This document shows positions 10,663 through 23,662 of a stretch of 64,000 nucleotides of DNA, piece after piece. Each line of letters begins with the position of its first letter. The first letter of the stretch is position 1. The notes below the pieces were generated by a model, which was not told the DNA's origin, ran no database searches, and worked only from the letters and a program-made list of their open reading frames with translations. Source of the DNA: Mesocentrotus franciscanus (taxonomy: Eukaryota > Echinodermata > Echinoidea > Camarodonta > Strongylocentrotidae). Made by a program: the position numbers and the translations under genes. The stretch spans positions 4,959,284 to 5,023,283 of the forward strand of contig CP137674.1 of NCBI GenBank assembly GCA_037976565.1, read 5' to 3'.

Positions 10663-12884
10663 TGCAATAATCTATGTTTATTTTGCTACAAATTTGTTAT
10701 GATATGCTTGTAAATTATGAATATGTAATAACCGATGGTATTGTTCTTTTCCCCCCAACTTGTATTGCTTTAAATGATGCATGTTTATCCAACTTAATCC
10801 AGCTGCCTAGCGCCATGTGTGTTTATTATTTAATACATGTACATACAATTTCAATCAATCAATCGGTCTCTTTAGGGATAAGTTAAAACAAATATATGTA
10901 CATGTATATTAACAATGTTTTTGTACTGTATTTGTATGTGAGAGAAAATAATGGTAACATAACATATTCACATTATAATTATTTAATCATAATATATGAA
11001 AGTAACATTGCATGCTTTGATATGTAGGGAAGACTGTGGTGATTGTGGCCCTGGTTCATTTTCAATGACCCACTAATACGTTACCTAAAGTAAGTTTTTA
11101 TGCATGTAATAAACAAGCATAAAAATTAGCTTTTTAACATATCCCACTATTTTCTACAAAAAAAAAAAAATTATCATGAAGGTCATAACTTGTGATTCAT
11201 ATATTGATTATATTATTAAGTTAGTACAGTTCAATCATTATTTCCTGATGTTTTCCTGAAACATCTTTATTATCAAATATATATTTTTGTCATGTTATTT
11301 ATGTTTTTGCTATTTTTTTAAAATAGTAAATAAATTTAATTTGAAAGTGAAATCTGAATATGAAATGTTTGCCCCTTTGTCTAAGAGTTGGTAATTCTTT
11401 GTTGCATCACTCAAGAATAAATTTGTTCGGTACATGCCCAGCTGAACTATTCATGCTATCAAATACTAAAAATAAGCCATTTAGCTCAAACTTTTGAGAA
11501 AAGGAGGGATCAAATCTTCGGCAATACAAAATTTGTTAGCTGGAAAGTGTAATGTCAACTTTACCCTTTGAGGTGTAATGTCATTAATTTAAGTCATTAA
11601 GATAATATTGATTGAAACTAGACTGTCATTCATTGTATCTACTTGTGAAATTAATTTAACTTAAAGAGCCAATGTTTTGGTCACTCGACACTACTTGCAA
11701 AAGCAGCACTCACAGCCCATCATCTCATCTCCTAACAAACACAAAACCACCAACAAATATTAAATCCATATGCCGCTCTTTTTCACTTTATTTTTATGCA
11801 TGTATTAATTTTAATCTCATGTATTTCTCATTTGTCTTCCTCATCTTCCTCTTTATTTAACCATTTCTTTTTCTCCCATATTTTTAAAGGTGTTCTCTCT
11901 TCTACTTCCCTTCCTCCACTTTTCAAAAGGGGTTGTGTTGCATACAGTGTAGTAGTAGTACATGTATTTTAATTTTTTGTCCTGGGCAGGTGAGATTTGA
12001 ACAATGACAAGCCACATGCCTCAGTTGGATCATAGCTTTGAGCTTTATTACATGCATTATTCACAATGCAATGAAAGAAATTTGAGAAATGCACAAAACC
12101 TTTTGTGACTCTCTTCAAAATAAATACACAAATATCGGCACTGTAAGTATATAGATATATACATGTACACACAATGGTATCACATAGCATTTGAACCTAA
12201 TAATGAATTACACTGTTATTAAATACACGTATATATATATATATATATACATATACAAAAGTGAATTTGTTGGTCCCAGTTATTTGTTTCTACATGTTTT
12301 TAGGCAGCTTAGCCCTCATACTCCTGAAAAAACAAAGCTATTGATATAACAAGATTAGATAATGAAGTAAATACACATTTCGGATGGTATTCTGAGTTAC
12401 ATGCACTTTTATATGAATACATGTATTTGTATATTTATCTTGAAATGCTTTTAAAATAAATTTTGGCATACACATGTACAAATCATAAAAACCTGTTTAC
12501 CTTTTCCGAGAAATTTAGCAATATAGTCTAAATTCACTGGGTAAGTTACATCATGGGAAGTTGGGATCAATAAAGTATTCTGACTCAACTTTAAATCCAT
12601 GACTGCTCAGGAGCAGCAATGTATATGATAAAACATGTAGACCACAATGAAAGCCCATCATAACGAACTTGAATGTACATATAACAAGATGATTAACCTG
12701 GTCATAAGTCTTTGTAAACTATGATTATCTTTAACCACATATAATAATATGCCTCATATAATAACATAATTACCAATGTTCCAAGCTCCCTCTTATATTT
12801 GACATACATTTTGATCAGTGTTCTAAAGTAGCTATCATCTTGTAATAAATAGTCCATATACTATTGAAATAAATTTGTATAGAT

Positions 12885-13361
12885 TTAAAGATACTATGTC
12901 CCTTTTGCAGCCAACATCAAATTCTGTAGAACTTTGCAGGAATTATGAATATGTCATGTATGTCCTATCTGTGAAATTTAAACGTTAGCAGTGTCCTAAT
13001 ATTCAAATTATGCAAGGAAACCCGTTTACTTGCTAGACTTCACTGTCAGACACTATTGAGTGACTGACTGGCTTTCCTTCTTCTTTGGTAATAACATACA
13101 TAAAATGAGCTGTAAATGGTACATGAGCATTTGTCTACATCAATAACCCACTTCTTGTAATGGCCAAAATTAAACTGATTGAATCTTTGCGCAGCATAAA
13201 ACGTACAACCATTTAGTACAATGATCTGAAAAATCAGCCTATTACTTACTGTAACTGTATCGTTTTTTTAGGGAAGTTCTAAATTAGTATTATCTTTCAA
13301 ATGCCGTTGGAATTTAACCTTTTCATTTTGTTGGCCTGCAAATGGGACATAGTACCTTTAA
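12885..13361 (-). mobile_element. MITE family A (TTAAAGGTACTATGTCCC ends), locus 1
   Basis: Terminal inverted repeats read TTAAAGATACTATGTCCC at the left and the complement of TTAAAGGTACTATGTCCC at the right, each bounded by TTAA. The same family occurs in the opposite orientation at 34041-34579 and 55605-56148. This copy lacks about 60 bp of interior found in the others. Confidence 0.9.
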
Positions 13362-13362
13362 A

Positions 13363-13552
13363 CCATTCTACGTCACAATTCACTGACCAAATTGTCAGTT
13401 TGAGATTCACATGGCTTTAGTGATCTCATCTTTCAAACATTCATACAAAATTTATCATTATTCTGATTTATTTCAAACTTTTGCCATTCTGTTTATCTTA
13501 TTTTCTGCTTACATACAAATGAACTTATTACAAATGTTGTTTTGCCCTTTAA
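13363..13552 (+). mobile_element. Truncated MITE family D, right end only
   Basis: Related to the last ~180 bp of the full element at 14755-15344 (shared TTGAGATTC, CTTAGTGATCTCAT, and the end TTTTGCCCTTTAA). It abuts the right end of the family A MITE. No left half was found. Confidence 0.75.
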
Positions 13553-13592
13553 GTCCAATTTGTTCTACATACAGTGAGTCAACTCGGCAGCC

Positions 13593-14056
13593 ATGAGCAG
13601 GAAATCAATGAGCATCATTGGGATCAAAAGAGCCATGTTTGAGGGTATGCTCTTCATTATTCCTTCAACGAAAAAAGCAAAGTCTGGAAGGAGTTGAGAT
13701 GGAGCTTGTTCAGTTTTGCAAGAAGAATCATTCACCTGGCAATGGGCATTTCATTAAATAATTGTAGAGGTGTAGCACAAACAGACACATGTTCCAAATA
13801 TACCTTGCACAGTGTCATCTCTTCATGCTTGTCAAGCATCCTTTATCAATCTATACTGCAGTATGCAAGCTCACCAACTCTAAGACCTCTAAAGCAGGTT
13901 TGTGGCCATGTGATCCTTGATTGTAATTGGCATATTTTGACAGTGGTTGGTATCACTTTGTTTCTACCCCAACCAGACCAATATAGTGTCTATCTTGTGT
14001 TTGGCTCTCTGTCTTGGCCTACCAACCAACTCCAATGGATCGTGGTTCAAAAATGA
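13593..14056 (+). pseudogene. UNC93-like fragment, frameshifted copy (left contig)
   Basis: Left-contig counterpart of 21730-22194. One G is missing in the run at 13641-13646 (GAGGGTATGC here, GAGGGGTATGC in the twin), which breaks the frame early. The frame is recovered from 13694 to the stop at 14054-14056. The similarity to UNC93-type membrane proteins is weak and described at the intact copy. The single-base change could be an assembly or sequencing error. Confidence 0.35.
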
Positions 14057-14754
14057 GTTTCCTCTTACAGATGGTAGCAGTAAAGATTAGTTCCCAGATG
14101 TAAATAAAAAGCAGATACATGTATATCCAATGAACTCCTCCAGGCAGTTTGCGTCAGGTAACTGGAGAAATATGAATAGGGCATTTCCTTGTATGGCCTG
14201 CTCTGTTCACTTCTAACTCACTCCTGGTTGGGCTTTAATGGTCAGGCATAAGTACTGTGTTGCAAAGAGATTTAAAGGAAGAAAAATTAAAAATTAAATA
14301 TATGATTACTAATCATGAATGTCTCATCTGCTGCTAAAAAAGAAAAGAAAATTACAAGAAAAAGGAGAAATAACAATTTTCAAATATGTTACAGTCTAAT
14401 ATACATCTGTAAATTTATCACGAACACAGAATTTGATAAGAAAATATAAAACAGCATGATCAAAGATTTTATCTAAAATAGTTTAAACAAAGGCAATTAA
14501 GAATACATATTACATCGTGCTGGAGGCAGAACCTTTAGATAAAAGGTATATAGTAGCATGGAAAGTGAACATATTCACAATAAAGTGTAATCACTAGAAA
14601 TTGTACAAATCAACAAAATTATGTCAACCTATTTAATATGAATACACAAAAAAAATAAAATCAATCTAAAATAAATAACTGGTGCAAAAATTTGGTTAGC
14701 ATTAGTGTTACTAGGCATGGCCCCCTTGTGTCCCCTGGCTATGCCTAAATGCAG

Positions 14755-15344
14755 TTAAAGGGTAATCCAATCTCGATAGCAAACTACTCTAGAGGAGAGC
14801 AGAACAATTAGAGAAGTAGGCTGGTGAAGTTTAAATGAAATCAGAAAAAAATGAGAAAGTTATGCATTTTTGAAAGTTATACTCACTATAGGTATAGGCT
14901 TTCCAAATTGACTGGATCTGTAATGTCTCTGTGATGTAGGGCGGACAACTTTTCCATTTGTTCCAACGAACAAAATGACTGAAATTCAAATATTAAAAAA
15001 AATTATGACTCGGGAGGGTCAATTCTCTTTAGAGGACCTATAATACTATGCTATCTATAATATATTTTCAATATTGCCCAAAGGAAGAAGGCACTTACAA
15101 GGAAAACAGAAACTGATGACTTTTTGTACAGAACAAATAGAGAGTTATCCAAGACTATGTCATAATCCATTCACCAAACTGCCAATTTGAGATTCTCATA
15201 GACTTAGTGATCTCATATTTCAAACGTTCATAACTTTCTTATTACTGGCCCAATACATTTCACTCTATCGCCATTCTCATTCCCTTCTTTTTCTGCTGTA
15301 ATACAAATTAATGAACTTATTTCAAAGGTTGGATTGCCCTTTAA
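14755..15344 (+). mobile_element. MITE family D, complete copy
   Basis: Inverted ends TTAAAGGGTAATCCAA at the left and TTGGATTGCCCTTTAA at the right, bounded by TTAA, with a 590-bp non-coding interior. The twin is at 22895-23479. Confidence 0.85.
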
Positions 15345-15526
15345 ACTTGTTCATATACAAGAGCAATAACAAAAGAAATTGTTATGGTATTATGACATGG
15401 TGCTTTAAAAGTTGGTACTTTAATACTATCTTTGACAGCTGAATATAAAATTCTCTGATGATTAAAATAAAGACACTGAAATTTACTGCAAACCTATTCT
15501 TGTATATGGCATATCACATTATATAA

Positions 15527-15764
15527 CGTCCCTATGCGCTTCCAAAGAGTTTTGAAATTATTACCCTAGCTTTAGCTCTGGCAGCCGTTATCAGCGCAGT
15601 GCATTGAAGGAATAATCCTACCAGGTACCCATTTACCTTACCTGGGTCGAGTGTGGCAAATGTAGATTAATGTCTTGCCAAAGGACATTAGTGCCGTGGG
15701 AGGACTCGAACCGCCGACCTTGTGATCCACAGTCCCGTGACATATCCACTCGACCACGGCACCT
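15527..15764 (-). mobile_element. tRNA-derived SINE, minus strand
   Basis: On the minus strand an RNA polymerase III box A (TGGTCGAGTGG, 15756-15746) and box B (GTTCGAGTC, 15711-15703) fit the TRGYNNARNGG and GWTCRANNC consensuses. A body with GTCCTTTGGCAAGACATTAA follows, shared with the plus-strand SINE at 15950. The twin is at 23663-23899. Confidence 0.8.
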
Positions 15765-15949
15765 CTACATGGTATATAAATCTATACTTTAATTCCAAAT
15801 CGAGCCTGATTTTCTCATGTCAAATCTGCACATTCAACTTTTAAATCTATTGCATAAAATCATCTATACAAATTAGCAATGACAGAAAAGACTCTTAAAT
15901 ACATTTCCAGTGGTACATGTAGATACAAGTTACATCAGTCATGTCAGTT

Positions 15950-16310
15950 GGGATAGACAGTAGAGTTATTAGTCTAGTGGATAAATCATGACTACACAGA
16001 TCACAAGGGTTCAAATCTCGGCACAACACTAACGTCCTTTGGCAAGACATTAATCTACAATTGCCACTCTCCACCCAGGTGGTAAATGGGTACCCGTTAG
16101 GATGCGAAAGTAGTTTGTTCAGCATTGTGAGCGTCTGTAAAATGACACCTGGCTGGAAGCTCCCCAGGGAGTGGAGAATGTGCATACATTGTGTGCGGGC
16201 AAGCCTGAATCTGATGACCTGGGTAATAATATATCTGTAAAGCACTTAGAGACATTATTGATGTATTAAGCGCTATATAGAAGCAGAATATTATTGTTAT
16301 TATTAATTTA
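15950..16310 (+). mobile_element. tRNA-derived SINE, plus strand
   Basis: Box A TAGTCTAGTGG at 15970-15980 and box B GTTCAAATC at 16009-16017 match the internal pol III promoter consensus. The body shares GTCCTTTGGCAAGACATTAA with the neighbouring minus-strand SINE. The 3' end is AAGCGCTATATAGAAGCAG followed by ATT repeats, as in many marine-invertebrate SINEs. The minus-strand open frame 15895-16245 is the antisense of this SINE. Confidence 0.85.
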
Positions 16311-17514
16311 TTCCTACCCGGTACTGTCTTATTATTCTTATAATTGTGATTATCCCTTCTTAAGCCTTGTCCACTAATATGCCGCAGTATACTGCCATTT
16401 TTTTAATGACATGAACCGTAATCTGCTTCAACTTTCTTTATCTTATAACACAGATCTCAGTAAATAAGCGTAGGACCTTTGTTACGTGCAGTTGCCATTA
16501 GTACATGTTTAAAAAGGGGAGTTGTTTTGCTGCAGTTTACCGCATCATATTTGAATGAGCCTTAATTGTTCATGCTTCACTGGTTCTACCTCATATTTTG
16601 TTCACTTATCGTAGCCCCTCTGTCGTTATTCTTGTATCCATCCAGCCTCTAATTAATTATTTTTTCCATTATAATTATTGATTCCTTTCTCTAATAATAT
16701 TCTAATATTGAATGAGTAATTATGACTGTAATTTGCTATTAATGTATTTATATCAAGTATTTTAACAAAAAATTCTAATGAAATACAGCCCTGTGTCAAT
16801 AAATACCTTTTAAATTTCAATATTGAATTAGGAAAACATAAATATGTGTGGTTTGGACACTCAATTATACACACAAAAAATTAAATTGAAAAAAGGAAAT
16901 TAAATCAGCAACAGTTTTCTTACCAGTTACCACCATCTCCATCATGCATCCCCAAACAGAACCTCAATAGCTGTGCTACCTTCTATCTGAAAATCAAAAC
17001 AGAACTAAATATATCAAAATAGTATATCTACATCTACTACAGATCAAAGCATTATACCTACATCCATAGAACAATAAATGAATATAAACATCTAACTTAC
17101 ATCTATTATATATGAAAATAGTATATCTGCATCCACTATAGATCAATTCAATATATTCTTATCTACTAAAAGAAGTACTACCGGTATACAATCAGTATAA
17201 CTACAAAATATTATAACTATATAGTACAGTGTATCAATATCTACTTCAGATCAAAACAGTATATGTGAAATCTATATAGAGCGAGGAATGTGTCTGCATC
17301 TACTCTGAATGAAAAAAAAGTATATCTACAATTGATAATAAACTTGGTTATTATAACATTGCCAATAGGCAATACATTGTATTATGAGAACATTTCTAGG
17401 AAGAATACTGTATGACTATGATGCAAACCGACATGTTACTTCTTTTAAAAAGAGACAACCCCATTTTGAACTTGTGATTTGCCGATTTTGTCATTCATTT
17501 ATTTTGGGATTTAT
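16311..17514. other. Non-coding AT-rich sequence
   Basis: No gene was recognised. At 16990-17330 there is a loose series of ATATCTACATCTACTA-like words (for example GTATATCTACATCTACTAC), a probable degenerate tandem repeat. Confidence 0.45.
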
Positions 17515-17898
17515 TTAAAGTGACTCGGTAACATTGCCTCAGATTCTGAAACAAAATCCTGGATTTAGCTCATGCTGCATTCATAATTATAAACCTTTAG
17601 GTCAGTCAGGAATCCCATGACTTTTACAAGCCGATCGCCTGTCTGATTATCAAGATATTTATGATTGGAAATCAAAATTTTATTTTTCGTTTTCCTAACG
17701 GTTTTTATAACACTACAGTCTATTGGGAAAATGAGTATGGAAAAACCGGTCACTCAAAGATTTTTACTTTTTTGAGGCACTTCATGATCATTTTGAAGCG
17801 CAGTTTGGTTAGGGCTTCAATATTACACCATATCACACACACTGATAACACGTAGGGCCATGCATCTCAGATTTAACATTGTTAAACGATGCCTTTAA
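17515..17898 (+). mobile_element. MITE family B (TTAAAGTGACTCGG ... GGCATCG ends), locus 1
   Basis: A dispersed ~380-bp unit recurring at 25657-26033 (contig twin) and 55191-55550. The ends are TTAAAG and CTTTAA with imperfect inverted homology inside (AACATTG against CAATGTT). The open frames 17565-17753 (minus) and 17661-17855 (plus) are repeat sequence. Confidence 0.75.
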
Positions 17899-18528
17899 TT
17901 GAGTATAGACCATATCATAATATTCATATGGAGAGCAAACATGCGCTCTGTATACAAACAATATTGATTTCGTATCTGGACAACTACTCCCTGGACAAAT
18001 ATAGACTCTATGATCATTAGCTTGAAATCATGTTGAAATTCTCATCAATAAACTTTAAAATTTGCATTAATTATCACAATTAGACCCTACGTATAGCCTT
18101 ATAGCCTTAAGAACAAATTAATACTGGCATCAATAATTGACAATATACTAGACATGAAAATGTGTTTCAACTGTTATTGACATTTGTTTGAGGTAATTTT
18201 CCCAATTAATTATTCAAAACCAGGTAAAACTAGTTTAGGAAAGTCAAGTTTAGATGAAAGGTGCATATACTATAGATCTAGGCCAGGGTCTAGACTCTGA
18301 CTCTGTACTGTACTACTGTCTCTAGCTAGATCTACAATTACAACACTAAACTTTATTTTACAGTGGAAGTGGAAGTTAGGTAGTGTCTGACATCTTATCA
18401 TGTTAGCCTTATGTTATACCCTGCCTTTAAAGGTACACCTAGAAATATTAACGGCCCCAAGTCTAACATTCATCATGATCATTCTTATTTAACAACACCG
18501 AGGCCGCGCCGGTGACGGTCATCAACGG

Positions 18529-19028
18529 NNNNNNNNNNNNNNNNNNNNNNNNNNNNNNNNNNNNNNNNNNNNNNNNNNNNNNNNNNNNNNNNNNNNNNNN
18601 NNNNNNNNNNNNNNNNNNNNNNNNNNNNNNNNNNNNNNNNNNNNNNNNNNNNNNNNNNNNNNNNNNNNNNNNNNNNNNNNNNNNNNNNNNNNNNNNNNNN
18701 NNNNNNNNNNNNNNNNNNNNNNNNNNNNNNNNNNNNNNNNNNNNNNNNNNNNNNNNNNNNNNNNNNNNNNNNNNNNNNNNNNNNNNNNNNNNNNNNNNNN
18801 NNNNNNNNNNNNNNNNNNNNNNNNNNNNNNNNNNNNNNNNNNNNNNNNNNNNNNNNNNNNNNNNNNNNNNNNNNNNNNNNNNNNNNNNNNNNNNNNNNNN
18901 NNNNNNNNNNNNNNNNNNNNNNNNNNNNNNNNNNNNNNNNNNNNNNNNNNNNNNNNNNNNNNNNNNNNNNNNNNNNNNNNNNNNNNNNNNNNNNNNNNNN
19001 NNNNNNNNNNNNNNNNNNNNNNNNNNNN
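18529..19028. other. Assembly gap of 500 N
   Basis: A run of exactly 500 N, a conventional placeholder size. It creates an artificial open frame across 18512-19039. Confidence 0.99.
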
Positions 19029-21031
19029 GGTCTCTTTAGGGATAAGTTAAAACAAATATATGTACATGTATATTAACAATGTTTTTGTACTGTATTTGTA
19101 TGTGAGAGAAAATAATGGTAACATAACATATTCACATTATAATTATTTAATCATAATATATGAAAGTAACATTGCATGCTTTGATATGTAGGGAAGACTG
19201 TGGTGATTGTGGCCCTGGTTCATTTTCAATGACCCACTAATACGTTACCTAAAGTAAGTTTTATGCATGTAATAAACAAGCATAAAATTAGCTTTTTAAC
19301 ATATCCCACTATTTTCTAAAAAAAAAAAAATTATCATGAAGGTCATAACTTGTGATTCATATATTGATTATATTATTAAGTTAGTACAGTTCAATCATTA
19401 TTTCCTGATGTTTTCCTGAAACATCTTTATTATCAAATATATATTTTTGTCATGTTATTTATGTTTTTGCTATTTTTTAAAATAGTAAATAAATTTAATT
19501 TGAAAGTGAAATCTGAATGTGAAATGTTTGCCCCTTTGTCTAAGAGTTGGTAATTCTTTGTTGCATCACTCAAGAATAAATTTGTTCGGTACATGCCCAG
19601 CTGAACTATTCATGCTATCAAATACTAAAAATAAGCCATTTAGCTCAAACTTTTGAGAAAGGAGGGATCTAATCTTCGGCAATACAAAATTTGTTAGCTG
19701 GAAAGTGTAATGTCAACTTTACCCTTTGAGGTGTAATGTCATTAATTTAAGTCATTAAGAGATAATATTGATTGAAACTAGACTGTCATTCATTGTATCT
19801 ACTTGTGAAATTAATTTAACTTAAAGAGCCAATGTTTGGTCACTCGACACTACTTGCAAAAGCAGCACTCACATCATCTCATCTCTAACAAACACAAAAC
19901 CACCAACAAATATTAAATCCATATCCTGCTCTTTTCACTTTATTTTTATGCATGTATTAATTTTAATCTCATGTATTTCTCATTTGTCTTCCTCATCTTC
20001 CTCTTTATTTAACCATTTCTTTTCTCCCATATTTTTAAAGGTGTTCTCTCTTCTACTTCCTTCCTCCACTTTTCAAAAGGGGTTGTGTTGCATACAGTGT
20101 AGTAGTAGTACATGTATTTTAATTTTTTGTCCTGGGCAGGTGAGATTTGAACAATGACAAGCCACATGCCTCAGTTGGATCATAGCTTTGAGCTTTATTA
20201 CATGCATTATTCACAATGCAATGAAAGAAATTTGAGAAATGCACAAAACCTTTTGTGACTCTCTTCAAAATAAATACACAAATATCGGCACTGTAAGTAT
20301 ATAGATATATACATGTACACACAATGGTATCACATAGCATTTGAACCTAATAATGAATTACACTGTTATTAAATACATATATATATATATATATATACAT
20401 ATACAAAAGTGAATTTGTTGGTCCCAGTTATTTGTTTCTACATGTTTTTAGGCAGCTTAGCCCTCATACTCCTGAAAAAACAAAGCTATTGATATAACAA
20501 GATTAGATAATGAAGTAAATACACATTTCGGATGGTATTCTGAGTTACATGCACTTTTATATGAATACATGTATTTGTATATTTATCTTGAAATGCTTTT
20601 AAAATATATTTTGGCATACACATGTACAAATCATAAAAACCTGTTTACCTTTTCGAGAAATTTAGCAATATAGTCTAAATTCACTGGGTAAGTTACATCA
20701 TGGGAAGTTGGGATCAATAAAGTATTCTGACTCAACTTTAAATCCATGACTGCTCAGGAGCAGCAATGTATATGATAAAACATGTAGACCACAATGAAAG
20801 CCCATCATAACGAACTTGAATGTACATATAACAAGATGATTAACCTGGTCATAAGTCTTTGTAAACTATGATTATCTTTAACCACATATAATAATATGCC
20901 TCATATAATAACATAATTACCAATGTTCCAAGCTCCCTCTTATATTTGACATACATTTTGATCAGTGTTCTAAAGTAGCTATCATCTTGTAATAAATAGT
21001 CCATATACTATTGAAATAAATTTGTATAGAT

Positions 21032-21504
21032 TTAAAGATACTATGTCCTTTTGCAGCCAACATCAAATTCTGTAGAACTTTGCAGGAATTATGAATATGT
21101 CATGTATGTCCTATCTGTGAAATTTAAACGTTAGCAGTGTCCTAATATTCAAATTATGCAAGGAAACCCGTTTACTTGCTAGACTTCACTGTCAGACACT
21201 ATTGAGTGACTGACTGGCTTTCTTCTTCTTTGGTAATAACATACATAAAATGAGCTGTAAATGGTACATGAGCATTTGTCTACATCAATAACCCACTTCT
21301 TGTAATGGCCAAAATTAAACTGATTGAATCTTTGCGCAGCACAAAACGTGTGACCATTCGGTACAATGGTCTGAAAAATCAGACCTATTACTTACTGTAA
21401 CTGTATCGTTTTTAGAGGGTTCTAAATTAGTATTATCTTTCAAATGCCGTTGGAATTTAACCTTTTCATTTTGTTGGCCTGCAAATGGGACATAGTACCT
21501 TTAA
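21032..21504 (-). mobile_element. MITE family A, contig twin of 12885-13361
   Basis: Same ends and orientation. It differs by several substitutions and indels, for example CATTCGGTACAATGGTCTG here against CATTTAGTACAATGATCTG in the left copy. Confidence 0.88.
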
Positions 21505-21689
21505 ACCATTCGTCACAATTCACTGACCAAATTGTCAGTTTGAGATTCACATGGCTTTAGTGATCTCATCTTTCAAACATTCATACAAAATTTATCATTC
21601 TGATTTATTTCAAACTTTTGCCATTCTGTTTATCTTATTTTCTGCTTACATACAAATGAACTTATTACAAATGTTGTTTTGCCCTTTAA
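21505..21689 (+). mobile_element. Truncated MITE family D, contig twin
   Basis: Counterpart of 13363-13552; ends in TTTTGCCCTTTAA. Confidence 0.7.
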
Positions 21690-21729
21690 GTCCAATTTGT
21701 TCTACATACAGTGAGTCAACTCGGCAGCC

Positions 21730-22194
21730 ATGAGCAGGAAATCAATGAGCATCATTGGGATCAAAAGAGCCATGTTTGAGGGGTATGCTCTTCATTATTC
21801 CTTCAACGAAAAAAGCAAAGTCTGGAAGGAGTTGAGATGGAGCTTGTTCAGTTTTGCAAGAAGAATCATTCACCTGGCAATGGGCATTTCATTAAATAAT
21901 TGTAGAGGTGTAGCACAAACAGACACATGTTCCAAATATACCTTGCACAGTGTCATCTCTTCATGCTTGTCAAGCATCCTTTATCAATCTATACTGCAGT
22001 ATGCAAGCTCACCAACTCTAAGACCTCTAAAGCAGGTTTGTGGCCATGTGATCCTTGATTGTAATTGGCATATTTTGACAGTGGTTGGTATCACTTTGTT
22101 TCTACCCCAACCAGACCAATATAGTGTCTATCTTGTGTTTGGCTCTCTGTCTTGGCCTACCAACCAACTCCAATGGATCGTGGTTCAAAAATGA
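21730..22194 (+). pseudogene. UNC93-like membrane-protein fragment
   Basis: A 154-codon open frame, long for this AT-rich DNA. Its C-terminal half contains SSCLSSILYQSILQY, a hydrophobic stretch HILTVVGITLFLP, then QPDQYSVYLVFGSLS. This resembles the late transmembrane region of UNC93 proteins (MFS-fold membrane proteins), where a hydrophobic helix is followed by PxPDQ and a VFFV..GLWG block. The expected following WQTQ-type residues are replaced by WPTNQLQW and a stop. The N-terminal ~60 residues are not recognised. The twin has a one-base frameshift. It could be a decayed exon, a retrocopy or chance; a profile search with Pfam UNC-93 would decide. Confidence 0.35.
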
Positions 22195-22894
22195 GTTTCC
22201 TCTTACAGATGGTAGCAGTAAAGATTAGTTCCCAGATGTAAATAAAAGCAGATACATGTATATCCAATGAACTCCTCCAGGCAGTTTGCGTCAGGTAACT
22301 GGAGAAATATGAATAGGGCATTTCCTTGTATGGCCTGCTCTGTTCACTTCTAACTCACTCCTGGTTGGGCTTTAATGGTCAGGCATAAGTACTGTGTTGC
22401 AAAGAGATTTAAAGGAAGAAAAATTAAAAATTAAATATATGATTACTAATCATGAATGTCTCATCTGCTGCTAAAAAATAAAGAAAAGAAAATTACAAGA
22501 AAAAGGAGAAATAACAATTTTCAAATATGTTACAGTCTAATATACATCTGTAAATTTATCACGAACACAGAATTTGATAAGAAAATATAAAACAGCATGA
22601 TCAAAGATTTTATCTAAAATAGTTTAAACAAAGGCAATTAAGAATACATATTACATCGTGCTGGAGGCAGAACCTTTAGATAAAAGGTATATAGTAGCAT
22701 GGAAAGTGAACATATTCACAATAAAGTGTAATCACTAGAAATTGTACAAATCAACAAAATTATGTCAACCTATTTAATATGAATACACAAAAAAATAAAA
22801 TCAATCTAAAATAAATAACTGGTGCAAAAATTTGGTTAGCATTAGTGTTACTAGGCATGGCCCCCTTGTGTCCCCTGGCTATGCCTAAATGCAG

Positions 22895-23479
22895 TTAAAG
22901 GGTAATCCAATCTCGATAGCAAACTACTCTAGAGGAGAGCAGAACAATTAGAGTAGGCTGGTGAAGTTTAAATGAAATCAGAAAAAAATGAAAGTTATGC
23001 ATTTTTGAAAGTTATACTCACTATAGGTATAGGCTTTCCAAATTGACTGGATCTGTAATGTCTCTGTGATGTAGGGCGGACAACTTTTCCATTTGTTCCA
23101 ACGAACAAAATGACTGAAATTCAAATATTAAAAAAAATTATGACTCGGGAGGGTCAATTCTCTTTAGAGGACCTATAATACTATGCTATCTATAATATAT
23201 TTTCAATATTGCCCAAAGGAAGAAGGCACTTACAAGGAAAACAGAAACTGATGACTTTTTGTACAGAACAAATAGAGAGTTATCCAAGACTATGTCATAA
23301 TCCATTCACCAAACTGCCAATTTGAGATTCTCATAGACTTAGTGATCTCATATTTCAAACGTTCATAACTTTCTTATTACTGGCCCAATACATTTCACTC
23401 TATCGCCATTCTCATTCCCTTCTTTTTCTGCTGTAATACAAATTAATGAACTTATTTCAAAGGTTGGATTGCCCTTTAA
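22895..23479 (+). mobile_element. MITE family D, contig twin
   Basis: Same TTAAAGGGTAATCCAA and TTGGATTGCCCTTTAA ends as 14755-15344. Confidence 0.83.
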
Positions 23480-23662
23480 ACTTGTTCATATACAAGAGCA
23501 ATAACAAAAGAAATTGTTATGGTATTATGACATGGTGCTTTAAAAGTTGGTACTTTAATACTATCTTTGACAGCTGAATATAAAATTCTCTACGATGATT
23601 AAAATAAAGACACTGAAATTTACTGCAAACCTATTCTTGTATATGGCATATCACATTATATA

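Larger units (their letters stand above)
9046..10864. other. AT-rich non-coding stretch
   Basis: No gene was recognised. It contains an ATT-rich SINE-type tail (9485-9680) and a pyrimidine-rich tract (10405-10662). Open frames at 9370-9882, 10093-10308 and 10301-10702 follow low-complexity composition and are not supported as genes. Confidence 0.6.
10865..18528 (+). other. Duplicated block 1, left copy (contig end)
   Basis: This 7,664-bp block recurs at 19029-26668 in the same order and orientation with scattered indels and substitutions. It ends exactly at the N gap, and the other copy starts exactly after the gap. This is the signature of two overlapping contigs that were scaffolded instead of merged, not of a biological tandem duplication. 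Confidence 0.9.

Noticed and set aside
10301..10702. 133-codon Ser/Leu/Phe-rich frame
   Set aside because: Translation of a CT-rich tract that mimics membrane segments.
15970..16017. Possible tRNA gene from boxes A and B
   Set aside because: No cloverleaf or acceptor stem; the boxes belong to a SINE with a characteristic body and tail.
15895..16245. 116-codon minus-strand frame
   Set aside because: Antisense of the tRNA-derived SINE; shortened in the twin.
17565..17855. Frames on both strands repeated at 25708-25998
   Set aside because: They lie inside MITE family B, which recurs at 55191 with the frames broken.
18512..19039. 175-codon open frame
   Set aside because: It spans the 500-N gap and is almost entirely undetermined residues.
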